Made by a program: the position numbers and the translations under genes. Positions 1 through 8,833 of a stretch of DNA of 64,000 nt are shown here, one piece after another; the stretch's first letter is position 1; every line of letters begins with the position of its first letter. The notes beneath the pieces were generated by a model. The model was not told where the DNA came from and did not search any database. It saw nothing but the letters and a program-made list of their open reading frames with translations. Source of the DNA: Candidatus Gastranaerophilales bacterium (lineage in GTDB: Bacteria > Cyanobacteriota > Vampirovibrionia > Gastranaerophilales > Gastranaerophilaceae); the NCBI GenBank assembly GCA_900766355.1, contig CAAFVD010000119.1:9227-73226 (forward strand), in the 5' to 3' direction.

Positions 1-1251
1 ATAAATAGCACTATTTCTAATTCTAATATAAAAAAAGGGTGCATTTCTATATCTGTAAAAACTATAGAAGATAGAAAAACTGTATATGAACTAAACCAAA
101 CAGTACCTATGCCCCCAGCATCTATACAAAAACTCACAACGACATTACCTGCAATAAAAGAATTGGGAGAGAATTACAAGTTTCAAACAAAATTATACAA
201 AGACAAATCAGGTAATTATTTAATAGTGCTAGGTGCAGATCCATATTTGCAATCAAAAGACCTTAAAACTCTTACTTGCAAAATGCCAGCTGAAATAAAA
301 TCACTAGCTATTGATGATTCTATTATTGATAAACTTGAATGGGGTGAAGGCTGGCAATGGGACGATGATATAAACCCTTTAATGCCTAAATTTAGTGCAT
401 ATAATCTTGATAGAAACACTTTAAAAGTTTATATAGAACCTACAATGGAAAACGCACCTGCAAATATTATATTTGACAAAGATTATCCTATGTCATTTAT
501 AAACAAAATCGTTACAGGAGCATCAAATTCATTCAATATTGAAAAGAAAAGCTACGAAGCACCTGATATAATAACTGCAGAAGGAACGGTTAATAAAACT
601 GCGACAGTTTGTATTCCTGTAAACAGTCCTAAAAAATATTTTAAACTAAGATTAACAGATGCTCTCATTGATAACGAAAAAAGTAATAGCGGAGTATTTT
701 ATAACAAAAAACTGACAAAAGATTATTATCTTGTTAACTCAGTTACTCACGATATAAACCAAGCTAAAAACGATATATTAAAAAATAGTGATAATTACGT
801 TGCAGAAACCTTGTTCAAACTTGCTGGAGGCAAATACAAACATTCAACAGGAAGTTTTGAATCAGGAAAAGAAATGTTTGATAATTATTGCAAAAAATCA
901 AACCTTGATAATTCTCAAATAAATATTGTTGACGCTAGTGGTGTTTCAAAAAATAATATGATGATATCTGATTTTATGACAGATTTTTTAATTATCAACA
1001 GGCAAGAACTTGAACCTATAATGGCAACATCAGGAGAAGGTACTCTTGCAGATAGACTTTTATATCTAAAAGGTAATTTAAAAGCTAAAACAGGTACTTT
1101 ATCAAACGTAAGTACATTAACAGGATATGTTTCAACTCAAAACGGACACAAATACGCATTTTGTATAATGATACATGATTCAAAATCGGCACCAAAATAC
1201 AAAAAACTCTTAGAAGATAACATCATTAAAACATTGTATTTAAAAGGCTAA
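1..1251 (+). CDS. dacB: D-alanyl-D-alanine carboxypeptidase/endopeptidase, PBP4 family (5' partial)
   Basis: Penicillin-binding protein 4 class enzyme that trims or cleaves peptidoglycan cross-links in the periplasm. The three active-site motifs are visible in order: SxxK (PPASIQKLTT, codons from about 115), SDN (NSDNYVAETLF, near 790) and KTG (LKAKTGTLSNVS, near 1085). The reading frame is open from base 1 with no stop upstream of the first ATG at 109. That ATG sits only a few residues before the catalytic serine, so the real start and signal peptide lie outside the window. The large insert between SxxK and SDN fits the PBP4 (peptidase S13) family. The gene ends with TAA at 1249-1251 and faces the flagellin gene convergently. 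The family assignment is firm; which of carboxypeptidase or endopeptidase activity dominates cannot be read from sequence. Confidence 0.9.
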   Translation: MNSTISNSNIKKGCISISVKTIEDRKTVYELNQTVPMPPASIQKLTTTLPAIKELGENYKFQTKLYKDKSGNYLIVLGADPYLQSKDLKTLTCKMPAEIKSLAIDDSIIDKLEWGEGWQWDDDINPLMPKFSAYNLDRNTLKVYIEPTMENAPANIIFDKDYPMSFINKIVTGASNSFNIEKKSYEAPDIITAEGTVNKTATVCIPVNSPKKYFKLRLTDALIDNEKSNSGVFYNKKLTKDYYLVNSVTHDINQAKNDILKNSDNYVAETLFKLAGGKYKHSTGSFESGKEMFDNYCKKSNLDNSQINIVDASGVSKNNMMISDFMTDFLIINRQELEPIMATSGEGTLADRLLYLKGNLKAKTGTLSNVSTLTGYVSTQNGHKYAFCIMIHDSKSAPKYKKLLEDNIIKTLYLKG

Positions 1252-1366
1252 TTATACAAACAAGCTATCTTAAAAAATATTTTTAAAATTTTGTACAAAA
1301 TAAAAAGTGCGAAATCATTTCCGCACATATTCAATCAACAACTATTATTTTTTTTACAAACTTCAT

Positions 1367-2218
1367 CTATATCAAATTAAGAGCAATAGATGGAGTTTGG
1401 TTTGCAGTAGCTAACAATGAAGCAGATGCTTGTTGCAAAATTTGAGCTTTAATATAAGCAGAAGATTCAGTAGCAACATCAGCATCTTTTATTGTAGAAA
1501 GTGATGATGTAACATTTGAATACTGAACATCAAGAGCATCAGAAGCAGAATCAAGTCTATTTTGCATAGCCCCTATAGCAGTTTGGCGAGTAGTCAATGT
1601 ATTCAAAGCTTTGTCAATTGCGTTCAATGCCGTACCATAATTTGTACCACCTGCAGTATAATAACCTAGGAATGTTGCATCAGCAACCTGTGTTAATGTT
1701 GCACTTTTTGAATCTGCAAATAATGTTGCATCAAGTGTTAATCTACTGTTTGCCGTAGAATCAACACCAACTTGAAGAACAACACCACCAGTTTTAGAGC
1801 CATTCATAAGTTTTACACCATTGAACTCAGCACTTGCAGCTATTCTATCAATTTCAGCCATACGAGCAGTAACTTCTGCCTTAATAGCATCAATAGAATC
1901 TGAACCATAAGTACCGTTTGCAGCTTCTTCTGTCAAATCTCTAATACGTTGATAGTGAGTAAGTAACAAATCATTATTACTTTCTAAAGTTGATAACATG
2001 CTTGAACCTATTGCCACGTTATCTTGAGCAACACTAATTGAGCCGAGAGTTGTTTCCATCTTTGTCGCCACAGCATATCCTGCCGCATCATCTCTTGCAG
2101 AATTAATTTTGTAACCCGTTGTCATTCTCTCAATAGCTTGATTCAATGATTTTGTTGCAGAATCAAGGTTCTTTTGAACAATCAACGATCCCAAATTTGT
2201 ATTGATAGTTAGAGCCAT
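1367..2218 (-). CDS. fliC: Flagellin, short form
   Basis: Filament subunit exported by the flagellar type III system. At 283 aa it has only the conserved D0/D1 ends. The N-terminal part (MALTINTNLGSLIVQKNLD, then a RMTTGYKINSARDDAAGYAVA stretch read in two pieces) and the C-terminal part (SSLSTIKDADVATESSAY, ending NQTPSIALNLI) are classic flagellin. A short linker at about residues 150-200 replaces the variable D2/D3 domains. There is no signal peptide, as expected. A GAAAGGAG ribosome binding site lies just upstream (plus-strand 2229-2236). It is the only flagellin in the window and stands alone, with about 217 bp of upstream region holding a double TCATGA element and a TATAAT box. Convergent with the dacB-like gene. 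Confidence 0.96.
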   Translation of the reverse strand: MALTINTNLGSLIVQKNLDSATKSLNQAIERMTTGYKINSARDDAAGYAVATKMETTLGSISVAQDNVAIGSSMLSTLESNNDLLLTHYQRIRDLTEEAANGTYGSDSIDAIKAEVTARMAEIDRIAASAEFNGVKLMNGSKTGGVVLQVGVDSTANSRLTLDATLFADSKSATLTQVADATFLGYYTAGGTNYGTALNAIDKALNTLTTRQTAIGAMQNRLDSASDALDVQYSNVTSSLSTIKDADVATESSAYIKAQILQQASASLLATANQTPSIALNLI

Positions 2219-2318
2219 GGATATTAACTCCTTTCAAGATTAAGTATTTAAAAAATACTTTAAAACAACCTCGTTTTATAAAATGACGATACAATCCTTA
2301 GATTACTCTTATATATTT

Positions 2319-2347
2319 ATTATAGCGTTAATTTATATTCTCATGAA
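2319..2347 (-). promoter_or_regulatory. Candidate flagellin promoter
   Basis: On the minus strand a perfect TATAAT (plus 2319-2324) lies about 100 nt upstream of the flagellin ATG. A weak -35-like TTCATG sits 17 bp further upstream and overlaps the TCATGA element. No good sigma-28 consensus (TAAA-N15-GCCGATAA) is visible, which is unusual for a flagellin gene. The -10 is seen in the sequence; that it is the used promoter is inference. Confidence 0.4.
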
Positions 2348-2360
2348 GTGTCATGAGGAC
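2341..2360 (-). promoter_or_regulatory. Double TCATGA element upstream of flagellin
   Basis: Two TCATGA hexamers, each palindromic, are spaced 10 bp start to start (one helical turn). On the minus strand the element reads GTCCTCATGACACTTCATGA. A closely matching element (GTCGTCATGAGAAGTCATGT) occurs upstream of the large 48.8-51.1 kb gene at almost the same distance from its start. It is probably an activator site or a lineage-specific promoter part; no binding protein is identified. Confidence 0.5.
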
Positions 2361-2435
2361 ATTTTGTTACAATAATTAATAATATATCTTATAAATCTTG
2401 TATAAAATTCTTCTGACTTCGTCCTCTAAAAGACT

Positions 2436-3134
2436 CTACTTCACCAAATCAGATACAGTTACATACACTGGTGTATCCAATTTAAACAATATCTGTTTAC
2501 CTGCTTTTGCTTTATAATTCAATCCTTTTGCAGAAGATGATATTAACAAACCAAACCCTTTACAAGTTCTTGGAACAACAACAAGTCCAACAACAGTTAC
2601 TGATTCTATTGCAACAACGGCAACGCTCAATGCTGAAAAAGTTAAAACACCAACCCCAGCTGGTATTGCTCTTATTGTATTCAACAACTGAGAAGATTTC
2701 AAATCTGACCCGTTTTTTGGCTCCATTCTGACTGTATAGCATTTTTCATTAGGCAACATTAGTTTATCAATAATTATATATGCTCTTGCTCTTTTGAAAA
2801 TTGGTTTGCTTGGAGATAGTTTTTTAAACTTTCCTGCAAATCTTGTATGTTCAGGAAGATACATACCATTAGAAGCCTTAACTGGTGTTACCAAACGAAA
2901 ATAAATTTCATCATCAGGTTTTGTTTCATTCACATCAAAATCTGATTCAAATTCTAATCTATAAACACTTTTAGGATTAAGATAGACTGTTTCGTCCTCT
3001 ACGGTAGAAACTAAAGTCGGGGACTCTGTTTGTTGTTCATTATCTATATCAGAAACCACCTCATCGGCCAATACTGGGCTTACAAACATAATATTCATTA
3101 CAAATAACAAAAATATCGCAATAAGTTTTTTCAT
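2436..3134 (-). CDS. Secreted protein with a domain also found in the SLH protein
   Basis: A 232-aa protein with a clear signal peptide (MKKLIAIFLLFVMNIMFV, cleavage likely after VLA at about residue 23), so it is exported across the inner membrane. Residues about 72-135 look like a beta-rich domain with a G-x-x-x-P...G-x-F/V pattern (NGMYLPEHTRFAGKFKKL). This resembles residues 280-335 of the SLH protein at 7.3-8.7 kb. Residues about 155-190 are strongly hydrophobic with small residues, which could insert in or pack against a membrane. No known family was recognised. It is a single-gene unit between flagellin and glutaredoxin with little recognisable context. Envelope location is well supported; function is unknown. 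Confidence 0.8.
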   Translation of the reverse strand: MKKLIAIFLLFVMNIMFVSPVLADEVVSDIDNEQQTESPTLVSTVEDETVYLNPKSVYRLEFESDFDVNETKPDDEIYFRLVTPVKASNGMYLPEHTRFAGKFKKLSPSKPIFKRARAYIIIDKLMLPNEKCYTVRMEPKNGSDLKSSQLLNTIRAIPAGVGVLTFSALSVAVVAIESVTVVGLVVVPRTCKGFGLLISSSAKGLNYKAKAGKQILFKLDTPVYVTVSDLVK

Positions 3135-3191
3135 AAAATCACCTTTACACTATAATTAATTTTATTATAGTATAATTGAGTTTTATTTTAA

Positions 3192-3419
3192 TTACAATGT
3201 CTTGAGATATTCAATAATATTATCTGATTCATACATCTCTACATTATGTTCTTTATCAATTATAAATGGAACTTGACGTTTACCACCTATTTTAATTAAA
3301 ACTTCTTCTTTCTCAGGATTAGTAATATCAATTTTATTATACGCAATCCCTTTTGCATCCATAAAATCCATTACCTTATGACAATAAGGACAAGTTGGCA
3401 ATATAAATATATTTATCAT
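3192..3419 (-). CDS. Glutaredoxin-like protein
   Basis: A 75-aa thioredoxin-fold protein with the glutaredoxin active site CPYC (LPTCPYCHKVMDFMD) close to the N-terminus. It also has the cis-proline region (GGKRQVPFIID) and the C-terminal ESDNIIEYLKTL, typical of small NrdH/GrxC-type redoxins that reduce disulfides in the cytosol. The start at plus 3417-3419 (MINIFILP) was chosen because an AAGGAG site is 9 nt upstream; a longer in-frame start at 3455 would add 12 residues with no family support and lacks such a site. It is not in an obvious operon; rpsP lies upstream in the same orientation behind its own terminator. Confidence 0.9.
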   Translation of the reverse strand: MINIFILPTCPYCHKVMDFMDAKGIAYNKIDITNPEKEEVLIKIGGKRQVPFIIDKEHNVEMYESDNIIEYLKTL

Positions 3420-3513
3420 AAAAATTTTCTCCTTTTGATAATTAATAAATAACAAGTTTAATTATTTATTACATTCCCAAAAAGTAAAACCTAAAGAATT
3501 ATATTTTCCAAAC

Positions 3514-3548
3514 AAAAAGAGGAAGACCATATCGACCTTCCTCTTTTT
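3514..3548 (-). terminator. Rho-independent terminator of rpsP
   Basis: A 12-bp inverted repeat (AAAAAGAGGAAG / CTTCCTCTTTTT) with an 11-nt loop lies about 20 bp past the rpsP stop. The stem runs into Ts on the minus strand (and As/Ts on both sides), so it can also act in the other direction. Confidence 0.8.
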
Positions 3549-3566
3549 ATAAATAAATTAAATTTA

Positions 3567-3938
3567 CTATTCAGCAGCAACTTCTTCTGCTGGAGCTTCT
3601 GCAGCTGCTTTTTCAGCTTCTGCTTTTGCTGCAGCTTCAGCTTCTTGTTTAGCTTTTGCTTTTTTAGATAATTTTACAACTTCAGATTTTTTGTAGTTCA
3701 AAGAACCATCTTCGTTACAATTTTTGATAAGGTATGCAACTGTTTCTGTAGGTTGAGCGCCTTTAGAAATCCAAGATTCTGCAGCTGCTTTGTCTAATCT
3801 CATTTCTTTTGTTTTAGGATTGTAGAAACCTAATTCTTGAACAGGTTTACCTTCTCTTTTTGTTGTAGAGTTGATAACGATGATTCTGTATGATGGAGCT
3901 TTTTTAGCACCTAATCTTTTTAATCTGATTTTTAACAT
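3567..3938 (-). CDS. rpsP: 30S ribosomal protein S16
   Basis: Small-subunit protein S16, needed for 30S assembly. The hallmark N-terminus MLKIRLKRLGAKKAPSYRII and the QELGFYNPKTKEMRLD motif are present. The S16 core ends near residue 85. It is followed by an Ala/Glu/Lys-rich tail of about 35 residues (KAKAKQEAEAAAKAEAEKA, then AAEAPAEEVAAE), longer than in most bacteria and probably disordered. The usual neighbours (rimM, trmD, ffh) are absent: flgL lies 164 bp upstream and the gene ends in its own terminator, so it is transcribed alone. A suitable purine-rich site (AAGGAAT) precedes the ATG. Confidence 0.97.
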   Translation of the reverse strand: MLKIRLKRLGAKKAPSYRIIVINSTTKREGKPVQELGFYNPKTKEMRLDKAAAESWISKGAQPTETVAYLIKNCNEDGSLNYKKSEVVKLSKKAKAKQEAEAAAKAEAEKAAAEAPAEEVAAE

Positions 3939-4102
3939 ATTAATAATTCCTTCTTAAATTTATATTCCTGTGTAAAGATTCGCCGCTTAATCTTTAGCTA
4001 AATAAGCCTAAGAGGAATGACTTATTCCAAGACAATCAAAACATAAAAAGGGTCTAATGTAAATACTATCTGTGTAGACATGTTACATATTTGTTTTTTG
4101 TA

Positions 4103-5074
4103 CTACATATAATTCAACAAAGACATTGAATTAAAAGCAGTAAAAACTTTCATACTTGCTTGATAAGCTGATTGACTTGAATACCAATCAGTAATAGCTT
4201 GTGTTAAATCCAAATCCTCTATTCCAGATATTTTATCCTTTAGATTCATACTATTATTTTCAAGAGAATTTTGTGCCATATCAAGTTTATTACTTATCCC
4301 ACCCAATTTGCTACTTGATTGAGCAACTCTATCTATAGAAGTTGTAAATTTATCTAACAGTTTACTAATATCACTATAATCAACCCCTGCTTTGTTTTCT
4401 AAAATATCAGATACTGTATTTTTAAACTCCATCAAGCAACCCATAATTCCTTCAGAATTGCCATTTGAATATTCACCCAAAGCCTCTATTCCCAAAACAT
4501 TACCTTGCTGAAATACTCCATCAGCTATTTCCAAACTTCTTTTCCAATCGCCATTTTTATCTGTCCCATTATATTTTATCCCGACAATTTCATCTGTTTT
4601 ATTTCCATTATTATCTACTGCATACTCTATACTATAAGGTTGTGTTTGAGTATTTGTACCACTAAAAATATATTTATCATCATATTTAGTATTTGCATTA
4701 CTTACAACAGAACCTATTATTTGCTCAAGTTCATCTTTTACAGCTTTTAAACTTCCTTTGTTATAAATATTATTAGAAACAGATGTTGCTAAATCCTTTG
4801 CCCTTTGACCGCTTTCTATCAACAAATCCAATGTATCAGTAGCTTGTCCAATTTCATTTTTCAAACTTTTTATATTATTATTCCAAGTATCAATTCTTGT
4901 TAATTCTCGCTTTGAGTTTACAAGATTAACAGATTGAGTAGGGTCATCAAGCATAGAATTAATTTTTTTACCTGATGATAATTGCGTTGTAAGTTTTGCA
5001 TAGTTTGAATAACTATTTTGCATACTAAATACTAAATTAGAATTTGTTAAAGCTGAAGTTACACGTCCTATCAT
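4103..5074 (-). CDS. flgL: Flagellar hook-filament junction protein FlgL (first copy)
   Basis: Hook-associated protein 3, which joins the filament to FlgK at the distal end of the hook. It is 323 aa with flagellin-like ends: the N-terminus has YAKLTTQLSSGKKINSMLDD and the C-terminus has ISGIEDLDLTQAITDWYSSQ and then FNSMSLLNYM. There is no signal peptide, as expected for a type III export substrate. It follows flgK by 4 bp in a flgN-flgK-flgL operon. A second, longer FlgL (367 aa) is encoded at 25.3-26.4 kb; both end in -LLNYM, so they are clear paralogues. Symbol shared because the two cannot be ranked. Confidence 0.93.
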   Translation of the reverse strand: MIGRVTSALTNSNLVFSMQNSYSNYAKLTTQLSSGKKINSMLDDPTQSVNLVNSKRELTRIDTWNNNIKSLKNEIGQATDTLDLLIESGQRAKDLATSVSNNIYNKGSLKAVKDELEQIIGSVVSNANTKYDDKYIFSGTNTQTQPYSIEYAVDNNGNKTDEIVGIKYNGTDKNGDWKRSLEIADGVFQQGNVLGIEALGEYSNGNSEGIMGCLMEFKNTVSDILENKAGVDYSDISKLLDKFTTSIDRVAQSSSKLGGISNKLDMAQNSLENNSMNLKDKISGIEDLDLTQAITDWYSSQSAYQASMKVFTAFNSMSLLNYM

Positions 5075-5078
5075 ATTC

Positions 5079-6560
5079 TTAATCCCCCAAACTCATCAAT
5101 GTATCAAGAACCTTATTACATACACTGAATACTTTTGCAGAAGCTTCAAATGCAGTTTGATACTTGACTAAATCTGTTAATTCTTCATTCATATCAACAC
5201 CTGTTTGTTCTTGAATTCGATTTCCAACAGATTTGACTACAGAATCCTGAAAATCAGAAGCATTATTTTGTGCATTAGCTCTCGAACTAATTTTCCCCAA
5301 AGTTGTTGAATACTTTTGTCCTAAAGTATTTTTAGTGTTAAGCATATTATTAATGTTGCTCACATTCCCTACAGAATTTTCATCAAACTTATCAGGGCTT
5401 TCAAAATATGCAGTCGCAACTTTATTATAGCCGTCATTTTGAGTTAATAATGGATTGATTGTAATATTTTGAGCAGTAATCTTATTTGAGTTATCGTTGG
5501 TTGTAAAAATTTTATATTTATTTATATCTTGATTAGAAAGTTTTTGTCCATCAATATAATATGCACCTTCTTGAGTTTGAATATTATTTATTGTAGTTGA
5601 AAAAGTTTCTGCAAGAGAATCTAATTCTGCTAAAGCATTATCATAATTCGAGGTATCCAAAAGTCCGCCAATAATCCCTGAGCCTAATTTTTTATTAATA
5701 TCAAGAGTTGAATTATCACTTTTATCAGTAAAACATACAGTTGGATTTCCTGAGTCAGAGTATTTCAAATCTAAAGTACCGTTTAAATGTGAACCCGCAA
5801 TTAAAGTTGTTCCACCAAGTTTTAGGTTAATAGAGCCATTAGCAAATGTTTCTTGTTCAAAATTTGCATATTGAGCCAAATCTTGTAATAGGGCATCTTT
5901 TCTATCTAAAAGATTATTGTTTTCAAGAGTACCTGTATTACTATTCATAATCATTTTATTTATAGAGGTTAGTTCTTCTAATTTTTGATTTATCAAATCA
6001 ACTGTTTGGCCTAATTCAGAATTTTCAAGAGAGTATTGAGTTTTACCGTCACCAACACTTGCTGTTTTTTGTTTTGTAATAGCATTTGAAAGCGAGTTTA
6101 ATTTATCAGCTAAAATAGATGCAGAATCAACAAACGATATTTTGGCAGAGGAATCTGTAGGATATTGGCTAAGATTATCTAACTTTGCATACATATTATT
6201 CAAAGCCGTTTCTAACCCATTTCCTTTTACTTCATCAAATTGATTAAGAATATTTTGAGAGGCTTCTTTTTGCTTATTTAGATAACCTTGTTTGCTTAAT
6301 TCTTCATTATAATAATCACCTTCAAGTAAAGAATTGTATCTATCAACACTTATAAGCTCAACACCCATACTTGAATTTACTTGATTGGTTACGCTACCAC
6401 CAATACTTCCACCAACAACCAATGTTGCTAAATTTACTCGTTGTTTATGATAACCTTTGGTATTAACATTTGCAATATTGTTCGACACAATACTCATAGC
6501 TGATTGATTTACTTTTAGTGCAGATGCTGAGATTTGTAATCCTGAAAACATTCCACTCAT
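5079..6560 (-). CDS. flgK: Flagellar hook-associated protein FlgK (first copy)
   Basis: Hook-associated protein 1, secreted by the flagellar type III apparatus and placed on the hook tip. It has 493 aa; the N-terminus contains the axial-protein motif SALKVNQSAMSIVSNNIANV followed by NTKGYHKQRVN. The C-terminus (ELTDLVKYQTAFEASAKVF, ending LDTLMSLGD) is the paired helix. A GAGG ribosome binding site lies upstream. It sits 15 bp after flgN and 4 bp before flgL. The second copy at 26.4-28.0 kb is 42 aa longer. The middle domain differs between the copies, while the ends are closely similar. Confidence 0.94.
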   Translation of the reverse strand: MSGMFSGLQISASALKVNQSAMSIVSNNIANVNTKGYHKQRVNLATLVVGGSIGGSVTNQVNSSMGVELISVDRYNSLLEGDYYNEELSKQGYLNKQKEASQNILNQFDEVKGNGLETALNNMYAKLDNLSQYPTDSSAKISFVDSASILADKLNSLSNAITKQKTASVGDGKTQYSLENSELGQTVDLINQKLEELTSINKMIMNSNTGTLENNNLLDRKDALLQDLAQYANFEQETFANGSINLKLGGTTLIAGSHLNGTLDLKYSDSGNPTVCFTDKSDNSTLDINKKLGSGIIGGLLDTSNYDNALAELDSLAETFSTTINNIQTQEGAYYIDGQKLSNQDINKYKIFTTNDNSNKITAQNITINPLLTQNDGYNKVATAYFESPDKFDENSVGNVSNINNMLNTKNTLGQKYSTTLGKISSRANAQNNASDFQDSVVKSVGNRIQEQTGVDMNEELTDLVKYQTAFEASAKVFSVCNKVLDTLMSLGD

Positions 6561-6575
6561 ATTAAAATTCCTCGT

Positions 6576-7007
6576 TTATACTTCCTGTACGACTGTGCTT
6601 ATTGCATTTTGTTCAAAATTTCCGTATTTTGAATAACTTTGTGATTGACTTCCAGCTCTAATCATTGTTTTTAGCTTTGTATCTGCTAACTTTATCCCTT
6701 GTTTTGATAATTCAAAAGTTTCTTGATTCAAAATATTTATATTTTTTAAAATCCTTTTAAATTTTCTTTGATATTCTTCAATCTCTGATTTGTGGGTTGG
6801 ATAAATAACAATTAAATTTGTAAAACTTTCTCTTTTGGGTCGATTTTGAATTATATGTAAAAGTTTCATTATTTTGTTATCTATAATAGAAAGAGTTTGT
6901 AAATCATTTTTTAATAACGTAGTTTTTTTTGCATCAAAAAGAGTTTGCAAACTTTTGTACAAATTGTATTCATCATTCATCATTTTGATTAATGAATCAA
7001 AGTCCAT
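6576..7007 (-). CDS. flgN: FlgN-like export chaperone (first copy)
   Basis: A 143-aa, highly helical small protein at the head of a flgK-flgL operon, the usual place of FlgN, the cytosolic chaperone that escorts FlgK and FlgL to the export gate. Features consistent with FlgN are the early LYKSLQTLFDAKKTTLLKND helix with heptad spacing, the DLQTLSIIDNKIMKLL segment and a long helical C-terminus. Sequence similarity within FlgN is low, so the call rests on size, predicted helices and position. A strong GGAGGCGAGGAT site precedes the ATG. A second FlgN-like gene heads the other flgKL pair at 28.0-28.5 kb. Confidence 0.78.
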   Translation of the reverse strand: MDFDSLIKMMNDEYNLYKSLQTLFDAKKTTLLKNDLQTLSIIDNKIMKLLHIIQNRPKRESFTNLIVIYPTHKSEIEEYQRKFKRILKNINILNQETFELSKQGIKLADTKLKTMIRAGSQSQSYSKYGNFEQNAISTVVQEV

Positions 7008-7045
7008 ATCCTCGCCTCCATGGCTTTTATTCGTATTGTGATAGA

Positions 7046-7068
7046 TTTATTACGTCCTTTGTAATAAA
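7046..7068. promoter_or_regulatory. Inverted repeat upstream of flgN
   Basis: TTTATTAC, a 7-bp spacer, then GTAATAAA: a perfect 8-bp inverted repeat about 40 bp upstream of the first flgN start. It has operator-like symmetry and no T-run. Function unknown. Confidence 0.3.
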
Positions 7069-7224
7069 CGTATTTTTACTCAATTAATTACGTGACAGAA
7101 TATCCTTTTTCCGTCAAATATAAATCAAGCCTAGTAGTAAATGTATATACTTATTATTTATCATGTGCAACAGTTTTTCAATCCTAAAAATAATCAACTG
7201 ACATAATTTGTTACAAAAAGGAAT

Positions 7225-7260
7225 AAAAAATGGGCAAGTTCTATATAGAACTTGCCCATT
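7225..7260 (-). terminator. Terminator of the SLH protein gene
   Basis: A long perfect inverted repeat (AATGGGCAAGTTCTAT and its complement, 7229-7260) lies about 20 bp past the stop of the SLH gene. On the minus strand it is followed directly by TTTTTT, so it is a strong factor-independent terminator. Confidence 0.9.
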
Positions 7261-7279
7261 CAATGTTTTGTAACCCTGA

Positions 7280-8701
7280 TTAATAAATAATAGTCAATTC
7301 TTCACCTGGGTTTAGACTTGCTTCATTTGAGTATTGTGGAACAATAACATATCTGATTTCGTCTGTTAATTCATAAAGAACACCATATGTACCAGATACA
7401 GCCAGTTTACAAATATCAAATACGCCTTTTCCTACTGTAACTGCTGCATTACCTACATTTTTAACACCAGAAACTGGTTTTAATGATGCAGTATCAACAA
7501 ACACACTTGAAAGATTATCTCCAAACTGTTCAACTCCGTTCGCTACAACATTCACTCCTGAAGCTGCTGTTCTACCTGCAACACCAACAATTCTTGCAGA
7601 ACCACTAAAAGGGAATCCCACTAAACGAGCAACCACATTAGGGTTTTTCGTAACACAAGCTTTTGCTTGTGCGATATTTTTAGGAAATTCTACACATTGT
7701 TTACCGTTTTTCAGATGAGTAAATTTAACCTTTACATAACCAGAATTCTTTACTCCAGGTCTTGAAACTTCTACAACTTCGCCTTTTACAAGAGAACCTG
7801 CAGGATAGCAAACACCTTTGATTGTTACATCTTTTGTTGTCTTAGCAGTAAATTTATCACCGATATTTGATTGACGTGCAGAAAGTCTATCTTCTAATTT
7901 AATATTCAAAACTGTTGGTGTATAGTTTTTCAAACAACCAACACCTGCTAGAGAACCTGATGCGATATATTGTTTAAGAGAACCAACAAGATACGCAACT
8001 TGAACCTTTGACAAATACTCGTCATTATTTACTTTATCAGGATTTGGAATATCCTCTAAAATCTCTGAATTAACAACTTCTTTAGTTGGTCTGATTGCCC
8101 ATCTTGGAATGTATTTAATTTCTTTGTTTTTGAAATCAGGACAAATTAAACTCTTATCAGTTGGTACTTCGATAAGTTGTGCTACAGTTGCAAAAACTTC
8201 TGCTTTTGTAACAGGTTGATCAGGACGGAAAGATTTATCAGGATAACCAATCATTACTCCGGCATTTAACGCACCATTAATCCAATCTTTTGCCCAGTAT
8301 GTAGAAGAAATATCTGTATATCTTTGTGAGTCTTTAGTGTTTTTTAGGTTAAATCCTTCTGACAAAATTACTGCAAGTTCTGACCTTAAAACAGGCATTT
8401 TCTCGTCAAAATTAGCAACATTTTCTCTTGATTTTAAAAGATTCATCATATCATTAGCAAAAGAATCTACATAAACTCTATCTTTTTTAATCACACCGAT
8501 ATGATTTCTTGATTTCAAAATTTTGCCACCTGTAACATATACAGAATCAGCAGTTGAAACTTCTTGAGATTGTGATGAGAACATGCCAGGGTGAGCATAA
8601 GCTTCCACTTTTACTGCCTTTTCACAATCATTAGCAAACGCTGCAGAACCTATTGCAAAAACAAGAAGTCCACTCGCTACAAGTTTTTTCATCATTTTCA
8701 T
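7280..8701 (-). CDS. S-layer-homology (SLH) domain envelope protein
   Basis: A 473-aa exported protein. The signal peptide covers residues 1-23 (MKKLVASGLLVFAIGSAAFA). An SLH domain spans about 105-175, with the diagnostic YTDISSTYWAKDWINGALNA and MIGYPDKSFRPDQPVTKAEV. A second, poorer SLH-like repeat covers about 185-240. SLH domains bind cell-wall polymers; in cyanobacteria and relatives they tether the outer membrane to peptidoglycan. Residues about 280-335 form a beta-rich domain (VCYPAGSLVKGEVVEV) like that of the 2.4-3.1 kb secreted protein. The C-terminus has a hydrophobic, Gly/Ala/Val-rich stretch (about 355-440). No porin-type barrel end was recognised. Monocistronic with its own terminator. 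The exact role is unknown; an envelope-anchoring function is inference. Confidence 0.85.
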   Translation of the reverse strand: MKMMKKLVASGLLVFAIGSAAFANDCEKAVKVEAYAHPGMFSSQSQEVSTADSVYVTGGKILKSRNHIGVIKKDRVYVDSFANDMMNLLKSRENVANFDEKMPVLRSELAVILSEGFNLKNTKDSQRYTDISSTYWAKDWINGALNAGVMIGYPDKSFRPDQPVTKAEVFATVAQLIEVPTDKSLICPDFKNKEIKYIPRWAIRPTKEVVNSEILEDIPNPDKVNNDEYLSKVQVAYLVGSLKQYIASGSLAGVGCLKNYTPTVLNIKLEDRLSARQSNIGDKFTAKTTKDVTIKGVCYPAGSLVKGEVVEVSRPGVKNSGYVKVKFTHLKNGKQCVEFPKNIAQAKACVTKNPNVVARLVGFPFSGSARIVGVAGRTAASGVNVVANGVEQFGDNLSSVFVDTASLKPVSGVKNVGNAAVTVGKGVFDICKLAVSGTYGVLYELTDEIRYVIVPQYSNEASLNPGEELTIIY

Positions 8702-8833
8702 ACATCTCTCCTATTTCGTAACATATAAACACATTAAAACAATGAGTTACATTATTATGTATTTATAACTCATAATCGTCAATAGTTTGTAAAGTTGAGA
8801 TTCAAAATAAAATTCTAATCTTTATAAAGATTA

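Noticed and set aside
1..108. First ATG at 109 as the real start of the PBP4 gene
   Set aside because: The frame is open to base 1 and the SxxK serine would be the fifth residue; the gene is cut by the window edge.
2319..2360. Sigma-28 promoter for flagellin
   Set aside because: No TAAA-N15-GCCGATAA match on either side of the TCATGA element; only a vague CG-x-ATA similarity.
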